NCBI RefSeq assembly: GCF_014042365.1
Contig: NZ_JACEZS010000013.1
Coordinates: 62,001 to 126,000 of the forward strand
DNA length: 64,000 nucleotides
Direction: 5' to 3'
DNA from: Rugamonas fusca
GTDB lineage: Bacteria; Pseudomonadota; Gammaproteobacteria; Burkholderiales; Burkholderiaceae_D
In this document: positions 34,889-42,822 of the stretch, one piece after another
Layout: each line of letters opens with the position of its first letter
How positions within the stretch are numbered: position 1 is the first letter of the stretch
Made by a program: the position numbers and the translations under genes
Notes under the pieces: generated by a model
What the model saw: only the letters and a program-made list of their open reading frames with translations
Told to the model about the DNA's origin: nothing
The model's database searches: none

Positions 34889-35047
34889 TCATGCCACCTT
34901 CCAGTCCGGCAGCGGCGGCAGTACGATCATCTGCCAGCCCAGTTGGCGGCGGATTTCGTCCATCGACGGCGGCGGATCGTTGGCCGCGCGGCGCTGTTCC
35001 ATGTATTGCCGAACCTGTTCCTTGCTGGGTTGCTTGACCTTTTCCAT
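34889..35047 (-). CDS. Small hypothetical protein (52 aa)
   Basis: Minus-strand frame beginning MEKVKQPSKEQVRQYMEQRR and ending QMIVLPPLPDWKVA. It has a charged helical first half (about 6-22), a Pro-rich turn (PPPSMDE) and a second short helix (IRRQLGWQ). A GGGAGAG ribosome-binding site lies 6 bases upstream of the ATG. Composition is that of a soluble protein, with clear wobble-position GC bias. I do not recognise a function. It is convergent with the aminotransferase gene at 33494. Confidence 0.6.
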   Translation of the reverse strand: MEKVKQPSKEQVRQYMEQRRAANDPPPSMDEIRRQLGWQMIVLPPLPDWKVA

Positions 35048-35336
35048 GATGCTCTCCCGGCTTGCGCCATCCTGCCAACAGTAACGATCGAGAGGGACCA
35101 GGCTGGGCGGCAGAGTGAACCCACGCCCTGGTTTATTTGATTACCATCAAGGGGAGCAAGGTTCATGCCTGTGCTTGCATGACCCATGGCGCAGGGGCGG
35201 GCGGGCCCGAAAAAAACCATGCTGCCCGGGACGCGGGCTGGCACGGTTTATTCCGGCTGTTGCAGGACGCAACAGTGCGAACAGCGGGAGCGGACAGCCG
35301 GAACAGCGCTGTCATGGACAATCAAAACCAAGACGA
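35048..35336. other. Intergenic stretch with nested inverted repeats
   Basis: No gene supported. TTCCGGCTGT (35251-35260) and ACAGCCGGAA (35294-35303) pair, enclosing CTGTTGC/GCAACAG (35257-35263/35269-35275) as an alternative hairpin. The right part runs into the REP-like palindrome at 35337. The left part should hold the promoter of the 52-residue protein gene. Confidence 0.45.
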
Positions 35337-35428
35337 AAAATTAACAGCAAGCAAAATCGGGGACGTAACACGGTTTTCCCATGCGGGAAAACCGTGTTAC
35401 GTCCCCGATTTTGCTTGCCGTTAATTTT
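35337..35428. repeat. REP-like palindrome B (copy 2), 92 bases
   Basis: Nearly perfect 44-base arms around ATGC, with one mismatch seen. The core (AAAATCGGGGACGTAACAC, GGTTTTCCC) matches the element at 10738-10810. It begins two bases after the panB stop, so it may also serve as the panB 3' end. Confidence 0.85.
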
Positions 35429-35430
35429 AC

Positions 35431-36303
35431 TTAGAAGCAGTGTTCCAGGGCGGGGAAGCTGCCGTCCTTGACGGCTTGCACATAGGCACTGACGGCCGCG
35501 GCAATGCTGGTCTGGCCTTCCATGAAGTTCTTCACGAAACGCGCCTTGCGACCGGGAAACACGCCCAGCAGGTCGTGCATTACCAGCACCTGGCCGGCGC
35601 AATCGGGGCCGGCGCCGATGCCGATCGTCGGGATCGCCAGCAGGTCCGTCACTTCCTTGCCCAGCTGGGTGGGGATGGCTTCCAGCACCAGCATGGCCGC
35701 GCCGGCCGCCTGCAGCTTGAGCGCGTCGGCCTTGAGCAGGTCGGCCGATTCGGTGGTCTTGCCCTGCACCTTGTAGCCGCCCAGCTGGTGCACCGATTGC
35801 GGCGTCAGACCCAGGTGGGCGCACACGGGCACGGCGCGCTCGGTCAGGAAGCGCACCGTGTCGGCCAGCCAGGCGCCGCCTTCGATCTTGACCATGTGGG
35901 CGCCGGCCTGCATCAGTTTGACGGCGTTGTTGAACGCCGCTTCCGGCGTGGCGTAGCTGCCAAACGGCATGTCGGCCAGCACCATGGCCGACTTGCTGCC
36001 GCGCGCCACGGCCGCCGTGTGGTACGCGATCTCGTCCACGGTGACGGGCAGGGTGGAGGTGTGGCCGTTGCAGACCATGCCCAGCGAGTCACCGATCAGC
36101 AGCACTTCCACGCCGCAGCGGTCCATCAGGGCGGCGAAGCTGGCGTCGTAGCAGGTCAGCATGGTGATCTTCTCGCCGGCCGCGCGCAGTGCGTTGAGCG
36201 AGGGGATGGTGACGGCCTTGGTGACGACCGGCTTGGACGGCGCGGGCGTGGCGGCGGGCTTTTGACTCGCCGTCATTTCGGTTCCTTGCAAATATCCAGA
36301 CAT
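35431..36303 (-). CDS. panB: 3-methyl-2-oxobutanoate hydroxymethyltransferase
   Basis: First committed step of pantothenate synthesis, forming ketopantoate from ketoisovalerate and methylene-tetrahydrofolate. The 290-residue protein has a 35-residue Ala/Pro/Lys-rich N-terminal extension before the core. It then shows [20 protein letters not shown] (about 45), [11 protein letters not shown] (Mg-binding Asp), LADMPFGSY and VKIEGG (about 135), and [15 protein letters not shown] (about 225). A GAGGA ribosome-binding site lies 5-6 bases before ATG 36303; an internal ATG at 36276 would drop nine residues. It is the last gene of the minus-strand operon from 40800. Confidence 0.95.
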   Translation of the reverse strand: MSGYLQGTEMTASQKPAATPAPSKPVVTKAVTIPSLNALRAAGEKITMLTCYDASFAALMDRCGVEVLLIGDSLGMVCNGHTSTLPVTVDEIAYHTAAVARGSKSAMVLADMPFGSYATPEAAFNNAVKLMQAGAHMVKIEGGAWLADTVRFLTERAVPVCAHLGLTPQSVHQLGGYKVQGKTTESADLLKADALKLQAAGAAMLVLEAIPTQLGKEVTDLLAIPTIGIGAGPDCAGQVLVMHDLLGVFPGRKARFVKNFMEGQTSIAAAVSAYVQAVKDGSFPALEHCF

Positions 36304-36390
36304 GGGGTTCCTCGAATGTGTAAGAGTGACATCGGCGCTAGTGTAGACCTTTGCCGGTGGGCGCGCAGGGCGCGCAAAATTTTTGGGGCC

Positions 36391-36870
36391 TCAGCTGAGT
36401 AGGCTGATGCCCTGATCGGCCACGGCCGCCGCGTAGTCGCGCGCCGGGCCACGGCCGGGGATGACCACGTCCGGCGCCAGCGCCAGCAGCGGCACCAGCA
36501 CGAAGGCCCGGTCCGTCATGCGCGGGTGGGGCACGGTCAGCGTGGGGCTGGTGATCTGCTGCTCGCCATACAGCAGCAGGTCCAGGTCCAGCGTGCGTGG
36601 CGCGTTGCGGTAGGGGCGCTCGCGTCCATGGGCCTGCTCGATGCCGTGCAGCGCTTGCAGCAGGCTTTCCGCGTCCAGCGTGGTGCTGATGCTGGCCACG
36701 GCGTTGACGTAGTCGTCGCCGCTGGAATCGATGGGCGCCGTGCGGTACTGGCCGGACGTGCCCAGCAACGTGCAGCCGGGCAGGCGGCGCAGGCGCTCGA
36801 TGGCGTCGGCCACGTTGGCGCGCGCGTCGCCCAGGTTGGCGCCGATGCCGATGTAAGCGGTGGTGTTCAT
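36391..36870 (-). CDS. folK: 2-amino-4-hydroxy-6-hydroxymethyldihydropteridine pyrophosphokinase
   Basis: Transfers pyrophosphate from ATP to the pterin in folate synthesis. The 159-residue protein starts with the family pattern AYIGIGANLGDARANVADAI and has the Asp pair and signature TLDLDLLLYG (about residue 93-102), followed by VPHPRMTDRAFVLVPLLALA. It sits between pcnB and panB, a common Burkholderiales order, 87 bases before panB. Confidence 0.96.
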   Translation of the reverse strand: MNTTAYIGIGANLGDARANVADAIERLRRLPGCTLLGTSGQYRTAPIDSSGDDYVNAVASISTTLDAESLLQALHGIEQAHGRERPYRNAPRTLDLDLLLYGEQQITSPTLTVPHPRMTDRAFVLVPLLALAPDVVIPGRGPARDYAAAVADQGISLLS

Positions 36871-36918
36871 ACGGTCATGCCGAAGGTGCTGGTACGGAGC
36901 GCGTTGACGCCTGGCGCC

Positions 36919-38337
36919 TTAGTCGCCGCCGTTTTCCACGGCGCGCGGCGCGCCTTCCTCGCGGCCGCCTTCCTCGCGGCCGCCGTCCTGGCCGCCGCGA
37001 TTGCGCGGGCCACGGCGTGGCGGGCGCTTGCGCTTGGCGCCGCCGGCGCCGGCGGCCGGGCCGCGGCCGGCGCTGGCCACCAGTTCCTCGCGCTCGGCTT
37101 CGTCGCCTTCGTAGAACGCGGTCCACCACTGGCCCAGATCACCTTCGATCTCGCCCGAGGCGCAGCGCAGCAGCAGGAAGTCGTAGCCGGCGCGGAAGCG
37201 CGGGTGTTCCAGCAGCTTGTACGGGTTCTTGCCGGTGCGGCGCTCGAAGCGCGGCTGCATGGCCCAGATGTCGCGCATGTCGGAACCGATCTTGCGCTGC
37301 AGGGCCAGTTTTTCCGTCTGCGATTCGAGCACGTCGTCGGCCGCCAGGTGCAGCGCGGGGATCGGCATTTCGCCGGCCGTGCGGTAGGCGGTCCACTTCT
37401 CCAGCACCTGGTGCCACAGCAGCGAGGCGAACAGGAAGCCGGGCGAGACGGTCTTGCCGGCGTGGATGCGGGCGTCCGTCGAATCGAGCGCCAGGGTCAC
37501 GAACTTCACGCCCAGCGGCTGCTCCAGCACCACGTCCAGCAGCGGCAGCAGGCCATGGTGCAGCCCTTCCTTGCGCAGCTGCTGCAGGCAGGCCAGGGCC
37601 TGGCCGCTCATGAGCAGCTTGAGCATCTCGTCGAACACGCGGGCGGCCGGCACGTTGTCGATCAAGGGCGCCATGGCGCGGATCGGCGCGGCCGTCGCCG
37701 GCTCGATGTGGAAGCGCAGCTTGGCCGCGAAGCGCACCACGCGCAGCATGCGCACCGGGTCTTCGCGGTAGCGCGCCTCGGGCTGGCCGATGATGCGCAG
37801 CGTCTTGGCGCGGATGTCCTCGATGCCGCCGTGGTAGTCCAGCACCTGTTCCGTGGCCGGGTTGTAGTACATGGCGTTGATGGTGAAGTCGCGCCGCACG
37901 GCATCCTCGGCCTGCGAGCCGAAGGTGTTATCGCGCAGCACGCGGCCATGTTCGTCCTTGGGCGCGGAAGCCGAGGCGGTGCCGCGGAAGGTGGTCACTT
38001 CCAGCAGGTCCTGGCCGAACATCACGTGCACGATCTGGAAGCGCTTGCCGATGATGAAGGCGCGCCGGAACAGCTTGCGCACCTGCTCGGGCGTGGCGTT
38101 GGTGGCGATGTCGAAGTCCTTGGGCTTGACGCCCAGCAGCAGGTCGCGCACGGCGCCGCCCACCACGAACGCCTCGTAGCCCGCTTCCTGCAGCGTGCTG
38201 GTGACGCGGATCGCGTTGGATGACAGCAGGCGCGGATCGATGCCGTGTTCCTGCGGCCCCAGCACGACGGGCGAATCCACGTCGCGTTTTCCCTTAGTCT
38301 TGGTACCCAAAATTTTGCGGATGAATTTCTTAATCAT
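36919..38337 (-). CDS. pcnB: Poly(A) polymerase I
   Basis: Adds poly(A) tails that promote RNA decay and control plasmid antisense RNA. The 472-residue nucleotidyltransferase has AFVVGGAVRDLLLGVKPKDFDIAT (two parts; active-site DxD, about residues 55-78), RRRAFIIG-type region, RRDFTINAMYYN (about 150) and RYREDPVRMLRVVRFAAKL (about 190). The C-terminus is a low-complexity Lys/Arg/Gly/Glu tail (about 435-472) with a short GREEG repeat, likely RNA-binding. The first 8 bases overlap the stop region of the HAD gene. Confidence 0.95.
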   Translation of the reverse strand: MIKKFIRKILGTKTKGKRDVDSPVVLGPQEHGIDPRLLSSNAIRVTSTLQEAGYEAFVVGGAVRDLLLGVKPKDFDIATNATPEQVRKLFRRAFIIGKRFQIVHVMFGQDLLEVTTFRGTASASAPKDEHGRVLRDNTFGSQAEDAVRRDFTINAMYYNPATEQVLDYHGGIEDIRAKTLRIIGQPEARYREDPVRMLRVVRFAAKLRFHIEPATAAPIRAMAPLIDNVPAARVFDEMLKLLMSGQALACLQQLRKEGLHHGLLPLLDVVLEQPLGVKFVTLALDSTDARIHAGKTVSPGFLFASLLWHQVLEKWTAYRTAGEMPIPALHLAADDVLESQTEKLALQRKIGSDMRDIWAMQPRFERRTGKNPYKLLEHPRFRAGYDFLLLRCASGEIEGDLGQWWTAFYEGDEAEREELVASAGRGPAAGAGGAKRKRPPRRGPRNRGGQDGGREEGGREEGAPRAVENGGD

Positions 38338-39001
38338 TGAATAGTTCGATTGATGGCCAGCCGTGCGCGGCGGCGTGCGTTTTCAGCGTCGCGTTGGGGT
38401 TGGTGGCGACGGGGTGGGTGACGACGGACAACAGCGGAATGTCGTTGTGCGAGTCGCTGTAGAAGTGGCTGCGCTCGAAGCCTTCCAGCGTGTGGCCCAG
38501 TTTTTCCAGCCAGACGCGCGTGTGCGCGACCTTGCCCGCGCCCTGGGTCGGGGTGCCCAGCAGCTTGCCCGTCAGGTTGCCGGCGGCATCCGTCTCGGGC
38601 TTGGCCGCGATCAGGTGTTCCACCCCCAGCGCGCGCGCGATGGGCGAGGTCACGTATTCGTTGGTGGCCGTGACGATGGCCGTCAGGTCGCCCGCGTCCT
38701 GGTGGCGGCGCAGCAGGGCCAGCGCCGACGGGCGGATGGCCGGCTGGATCACTTCGTCCATGAACTGGCGGTGCATGGCGTCCAGCTGCGGGCGCGGGAA
38801 GCGCGCCAGCGTGCCGAGGGCGAACTCCAGGTACTGCACCGGGTCCAGCGTGCCGGCCTGGTACTGGGCGAAGAATTCCTTGTTGCGGCGGTCGAATTCG
38901 GCCGCGTCCACGGCGCCGGTGCGTACCAGGAACTGGCCCCACTCGTAGTCGGAGTCCAGCGGCAGCAGGGTATGGTCTAGGTCAAACAGGGCGAGATTCA
39001 T
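38330..39001 (-). CDS. HAD-family (SerB-like) phosphatase
   Basis: HAD-IB hydrolase of 223 residues. Motif I is LALFDLDHTLLPLDSD at the N-terminus, motif II is LTAIVTATNEYVTSPIA (about residue 107), and motifs III/IV are HFYSDSHNDIPLLS (about 180). The substrate is unknown; phosphoserine or a related small phosphate ester is possible. The ATG at 39001 overlaps the hda stop by one base (a second ATG at 39004 is directly adjacent). Tight coupling with hda and pcnB is a conserved Burkholderiales arrangement. Confidence 0.88.
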   Translation of the reverse strand: MNLALFDLDHTLLPLDSDYEWGQFLVRTGAVDAAEFDRRNKEFFAQYQAGTLDPVQYLEFALGTLARFPRPQLDAMHRQFMDEVIQPAIRPSALALLRRHQDAGDLTAIVTATNEYVTSPIARALGVEHLIAAKPETDAAGNLTGKLLGTPTQGAGKVAHTRVWLEKLGHTLEGFERSHFYSDSHNDIPLLSVVTHPVATNPNATLKTHAAAHGWPSIELFND

Positions 39002-39669
39002 CATTCTTTCGCTTCCGCCTGCAACCACTCGCGCAGCAGCGGCAAGGTGATCGGGCGTTGGGTTTCAAGGGAATACTGGTCGAGCGAATCGAGCATGGTG
39101 GACAGCGACCGCATGTCGCGCTGGAAGTGCGACAGCAGGTAGGGTAACACGCCCGGCGAGAGCGTCAAGCCGCGGGCGGCGGCGGCGGCGCTCAATGCGG
39201 CCACCTTCTCGTCGTCCGTCAGGCCGTGGATCTGGTAGATCAGGCCCCAGCCCATGCGGGTGCGCAGGTCCTCGCGCACCGGCAGCACGGCCGGCGCCAC
39301 GGCGCCGCTGCACACCATGAAGGCGTGGTTGGCGCGGATCTCGTTGAACAGGGCGAAGGCGTCGATCTGCGCCACCGGCGACAGCTTCTCGCAGTCGTCC
39401 AGCAGGTACAGGTCCACGTCGGGCGAATAGACGAACTCCGACTCGATCGAGAACGGCGAGATGTAGCGCGCCTTGTCGGTGCTGGCCAGCGCCTTGAGCA
39501 AGTGGGTCTTGCCCACGCCGCACTCGCCCCACAGGTAGGCGAAGTGCTCGCGCGAGGAGCGGGCGGCGAACTGCGTCATCAGCTGCGCCGCCTCGGCGTT
39601 CTGTCCCACCTCGAACGATTCAAGGCTGTGCGCCTGTTCCGCGCCCAAATCGAGCACCAGTTGCTTCAT
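39001..39669 (-). CDS. hda: DnaA regulatory inactivator Hda
   Basis: AAA+ DnaA homologue that, with the sliding clamp, promotes hydrolysis of DnaA-bound ATP to prevent re-initiation. The 222-residue protein opens MKQLVLDLGAEQ, containing the clamp-binding QL-LDL motif. Walker A is degenerate as YLWGECGVGKTHLLKAL (about residue 50), and Walker B is LYLLDDCEKL (about 92). It starts 48 bases after the permease gene. Confidence 0.93.
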   Translation of the reverse strand: MKQLVLDLGAEQAHSLESFEVGQNAEAAQLMTQFAARSSREHFAYLWGECGVGKTHLLKALASTDKARYISPFSIESEFVYSPDVDLYLLDDCEKLSPVAQIDAFALFNEIRANHAFMVCSGAVAPAVLPVREDLRTRMGWGLIYQIHGLTDDEKVAALSAAAAARGLTLSPGVLPYLLSHFQRDMRSLSTMLDSLDQYSLETQRPITLPLLREWLQAEAKE

Positions 39670-39717
39670 GGCTTAGGCCCAGTTCCTGTCATTTGCGTCC
39701 ACGTTGTCTGCATCACG

Positions 39718-40800
39718 TCACGCATTATAAAAGCTGCTGTCCAGGTAGTGGCGGCGCAGGTGCTTGAAGGCCACCATCAGCACGGCCGACGCGGGCAGCG
39801 CCAGCAGCACGCCGACAAAGCCGAACAGCTGGCCGAACGCCAGCAGGGCGAAGATCACGGCCAGCGGATTGAGGCCAATACGCTCGCCCACCAGGCGCGG
39901 CGTGAGGAAGAAGCCTTCCAGCACCTGGCCGCAACCGTAGATGATGGCCACGGCCACCAGCCCGTTCCAGCCGGGAAATTGCAGCACGGCCGCGATCAGG
40001 GCCAGCATCAGGCCCAGGCCGAAGCCCAGGTAGGGGATGAACACCAGCAGCCCGGTGATGATGCCGACCGGCAGCGCCACGTCGAAGCCGGCGATGATCA
40101 GGCCGCTCGAATAGTAGATGGCCAGCACCAGCATCACCAGCAACTGGCCCCGCAGGTACTGGGCCAGCAGTTCGTCCACCTCGCCAGCCATGGCCAGCGT
40201 GCGGGCGATGTAGCGGCGCGGCACGGCGCCGGCCACGCGGCCCAGCAGCGCGTGCCAGTCCAGCAGCAGGTAGAACAGCAGCACGGGAATCAGCACCACG
40301 GTGGCGATCCAGCCCAGCACGGCCGTGCCGCCCACCTTGGCCGAGGCCAGCACGGCGGACAGGATTTCGTCGCCGCCGCCGGCCAGTTGCTGGGAAATCA
40401 GCTTGCGGATGCTTTCGCCGTCGAGCTGGGTGGTGATGCCCATGGCGCGCAGGTGCGGCGCCAGCAAGTCGTTCAACTTGGCCAGGAAGGCCGGGATCTG
40501 GGCCTGCAGCAGGGGGAGTTCCTTTTGCAGCACGGGCACCACGATCAGCACCAGGGCGCCGATGGCGGCGAAAAACAGCAGCAGCACCACCAGCACGGCC
40601 AGTGCGCGCGGCACGCCGAAGCGGCCCGCGTGCAGCCGGTCCAGGTAATCGACGCCGGGATTGAGGGCATAAGCGAGGATGGCGGCGGCGATGAAGGGCG
40701 TGAGCACGGGGCCCAGCGCCACCAGTAACAGCACGAATGCGAGCCAGACCGCGATCCAGAAAGCCGTTTGCTTTTGCTCTACCGAGAAGGGAAATGGCAT
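39718..40800 (-). CDS. AI-2E family permease
   Basis: 360-residue multi-helix membrane protein of the AI-2E (YdiK/PerM/TqsA) family. About eight hydrophobic segments; family marks are FIAAAILAYALNPGVDYL near the N-terminus, the amphipathic middle (LAKLNDLLAPHLRAMG), and GFFLTPRLVGERIGLNPLAV (about 295-315). The substrate is unknown; 'autoinducer-2 exporter' is only a family name. The ATG at 40800 gives MPFPFSVEQKQTAFW; the open frame extends 26 codons further but into the divergent promoter region. It is first in the operon leading to hda. Confidence 0.9.
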   Translation of the reverse strand: MPFPFSVEQKQTAFWIAVWLAFVLLLVALGPVLTPFIAAAILAYALNPGVDYLDRLHAGRFGVPRALAVLVVLLLFFAAIGALVLIVVPVLQKELPLLQAQIPAFLAKLNDLLAPHLRAMGITTQLDGESIRKLISQQLAGGGDEILSAVLASAKVGGTAVLGWIATVVLIPVLLFYLLLDWHALLGRVAGAVPRRYIARTLAMAGEVDELLAQYLRGQLLVMLVLAIYYSSGLIIAGFDVALPVGIITGLLVFIPYLGFGLGLMLALIAAVLQFPGWNGLVAVAIIYGCGQVLEGFFLTPRLVGERIGLNPLAVIFALLAFGQLFGFVGVLLALPASAVLMVAFKHLRRHYLDSSFYNA

Positions 40801-40893
40801 GGATTCAGATGGGCTGCGCGAAAAAAGGGCTGTTGGACGGGGCATTTTGATAAAATAGCGGATTGACCGGATTTGCACGGGGTCTGACGACCG

Positions 40894-40915
40894 TTTTGCC
40901 GCAAATGTGGCAAAA
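40894..40915. promoter_or_regulatory. Inverted repeat upstream of purM
   Basis: TTTTGCC and GGCAAAA flank GCAAATGT, 57 bases before purM and 94 before the divergent permease gene. It could be an operator shared by the two; I do not recognise the regulator. Confidence 0.35.
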
Positions 40916-40971
40916 AATATGCAAAATTAGTCTCCGCCTTCTATTTTACCGCCTCCGCTGCGAAATACACC

Positions 40972-42015
40972 ATGAGCCAAACTTCTAATGTTTCCCTGTC
41001 CTACCGTGACGCCGGCGTCGACATCGACGCGGGCGACGCCTTAGTCGAAGCGATCAAGCCCTTTGCCAAGCGCACCATGCGCGAAGGCGTGATGGGCGGC
41101 ATTGGCGGCTTTGGCGCCCTGTTCGAGATCAGCAAGAAGTACAAGGAGCCGGTGCTGGTGTCGGGCACGGACGGCGTGGGCACCAAGCTCAAGCTGGCTT
41201 TCGAGCTGAACCGCCATGACACGGTCGGCATCGACCTGGTCGCCATGAGCGTCAACGATATCCTGGTGCAGGGCGCCGAGCCGCTGTTCTTCCTCGACTA
41301 CTTCGCCTGCGGCAAGCTCGATGTACCGACCGCCACCGACGTCATCAAGGGCGTGGCCAAGGGCTGCGAGATTTCCGGTTGCGCGCTGATCGGCGGCGAA
41401 ACGGCGGAAATGCCCAGCATGTACCCGGCCGGCGAGTACGACCTGGCCGGTTTCGCCGTGGGCGCGGTGGAAAAGGCGAAGATCATCGACGGTACCAAGA
41501 TCTGCCCCGGCGACGTGGTGCTGGGCCTGGCCTCGTCGGGTGCCCACTCGAACGGTTACTCGCTGGTGCGCAAGATTATCGAAGTGGCAAAACCAGACCT
41601 GGAAGCGGACTTCCACGGCCGCAAGCTGGCCGACGTGCTGATGGAACCGACCCGCATCTACGTCAAGCCGCTGCTGGCGCTGATGGACGCGATGGAAGTG
41701 AAGGGCATGGTGCACATCACCGGCGGCGGCCTGGTGGAAAACATCCCGCGCGTGCTGCAGGATGGCCTGGTGGCCGAGCTCGACTCGAAGGCATGGACCA
41801 TGCCACCGCTGTTCCAGTGGCTGCAGCAGCACGGCGGCGTGGCCGACGCCGAGATGCACCGCGTGTTCAACTGCGGCATCGGCATGGCCGTGATCGTGTC
41901 GAAAGAGAACGCGGATGCCGCCTTCGCCCAACTGCAGGCGGCCGGCGAGACCGTCTCGCGCATCGGCGTGATCCGCGCCCGCGTGGGTGACGAGCACCAG
42001 ACCATCGTAAAATAA
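40972..42015 (+). CDS. purM: Phosphoribosylformylglycinamidine cyclo-ligase (AIR synthetase)
   Basis: Closes the imidazole ring in purine synthesis, turning FGAM and ATP into AIR. The 347-residue protein shows [18 protein letters not shown] (N-terminal), [12 protein letters not shown] (about 42), [17 protein letters not shown] (about 65), [16 protein letters not shown] (about 100), [16 protein letters not shown] (about 135) and [19 protein letters not shown] (about 185), all canonical. It is divergent from the permease-hda operon and closed by a terminator at 42054. Confidence 0.98.
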   Translation: MSQTSNVSLSYRDAGVDIDAGDALVEAIKPFAKRTMREGVMGGIGGFGALFEISKKYKEPVLVSGTDGVGTKLKLAFELNRHDTVGIDLVAMSVNDILVQGAEPLFFLDYFACGKLDVPTATDVIKGVAKGCEISGCALIGGETAEMPSMYPAGEYDLAGFAVGAVEKAKIIDGTKICPGDVVLGLASSGAHSNGYSLVRKIIEVAKPDLEADFHGRKLADVLMEPTRIYVKPLLALMDAMEVKGMVHITGGGLVENIPRVLQDGLVAELDSKAWTMPPLFQWLQQHGGVADAEMHRVFNCGIGMAVIVSKENADAAFAQLQAAGETVSRIGVIRARVGDEHQTIVK

Positions 42016-42053
42016 GCGCAACGCGTGCCGCGCACGGCGCGGCAGCATCGCTG

Positions 42054-42090
42054 AAAAAGCGGACTTTGCTCACGCACGGTCCGCTTTTTT
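42054..42090 (+). terminator. Rho-independent terminator of purM
   Basis: AAAAAGCGGAC (42054-42064) pairs with GTCCGCTTTTTT (42079-42090): a GC core with a T-run of six. It is a typical intrinsic terminator 39 bases past the stop. Confidence 0.88.
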
Positions 42091-42190
42091 GCGCCTGTTT
42101 GGTTCTGCGCAGACCGGGAAGCATTACGCCTTGCATGCCGCCGCCATGAGGACTAGCATCAGTACGTATCTGGCTTTGGCGCTACGCATC

Positions 42191-42385
42191 ATGCGAACCA
42201 ATATAGTGATCGACGACACCTTGATGGAAGAGGCCCTGCGCCTGACCGGCCTGAAAACCAAGCGCGAAGCGGTGGAGCTTGGATTACGCACGGTCCTGCG
42301 CCTCAAACGGCAGGAAAAGATACGTCAATTTCGCGGCAAGTTGGCCTGGGACGGCGACCTTGACGCCATGCGGACCGACCAGTGA
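42191..42385 (+). CDS. vapB: VapB-type antitoxin
   Basis: Antitoxin of a VapBC module, 64 residues. It reads MRTNIVIDDTLMEEALRLTG then LKTKREAVELGLRTVLRL, the strand-helix-helix pattern of the VapB/DUF2191 group, and a toxin-neutralising tail QFRGKLAWDGDLDAMR. The start at 42191 is chosen because the family begins there; upstream in-frame codons add unrelated residues. Its stop overlaps the vapC start. Confidence 0.9.
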   Translation: MRTNIVIDDTLMEEALRLTGLKTKREAVELGLRTVLRLKRQEKIRQFRGKLAWDGDLDAMRTDQ

Positions 42386-42783
42386 TCCTGGTCGACTCCA
42401 GCGTCTGGATTGACTACTTTCGCGGCATAGCAACGCGGCAGACCGATGCGCTTGATGCACTGTTGGGCCGCGAACTGCTCGCTACGGGCGATCTGATCCT
42501 GACCGAGGTCCTGCAAGGCTTCCGGACCGATGACGACTTCAACCAGGCAAAGATGCTGCTCACGTCGTTGGTCGTCGTCGAGCTGGGCGGGCGAGTGGTG
42601 GCGATACAGGCAGCCAGGAATTTTCGCGCGCTGCGTAAGCTCGGCGTCACGATACGCAAGACCATCGACACGGTGATCGCGACGCGTTGCATAGTAGATA
42701 ATTATCACCTGCTCTACCGCGACCGCGATTTTGAACCGTTCGTCACTCATCTCGGTTTGCGTTCCGCGTTGCCAACGCGGTGA
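42382..42783 (+). CDS. vapC: VapC PIN-domain ribonuclease toxin
   Basis: PIN-domain RNase, 133 residues, held by VapB. Acidic active-site residues are seen in MILVDSSVWIDYFRG (Asp5), LILTEVLQGF (about Glu42) and RKTIDTVIATRCI (Asp about 96), and the fold ends in RDRDFEPF. It starts with GTG inside a GTGA overlap with the vapB stop, so the two are translationally coupled. VapC toxins commonly cut initiator tRNA or rRNA; the target here is unknown. It is convergent with the phosphofructokinase gene, with 39 bases between stops. Confidence 0.92.
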   Translation: MILVDSSVWIDYFRGIATRQTDALDALLGRELLATGDLILTEVLQGFRTDDDFNQAKMLLTSLVVVELGGRVVAIQAARNFRALRKLGVTIRKTIDTVIATRCIVDNYHLLYRDRDFEPFVTHLGLRSALPTR

Positions 42784-42822
42784 CTGCCCAAGCATGCGCC
42801 CGCGTTTTGCCCGCTGGTCGGC

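Noticed and set aside
36917-37000. Short GC-rich tandem repeats that could suggest a CRISPR-like array
   Set aside because: They encode the Arg/Gly/Glu-rich tail of PcnB; there are no spacers or regular unit length.
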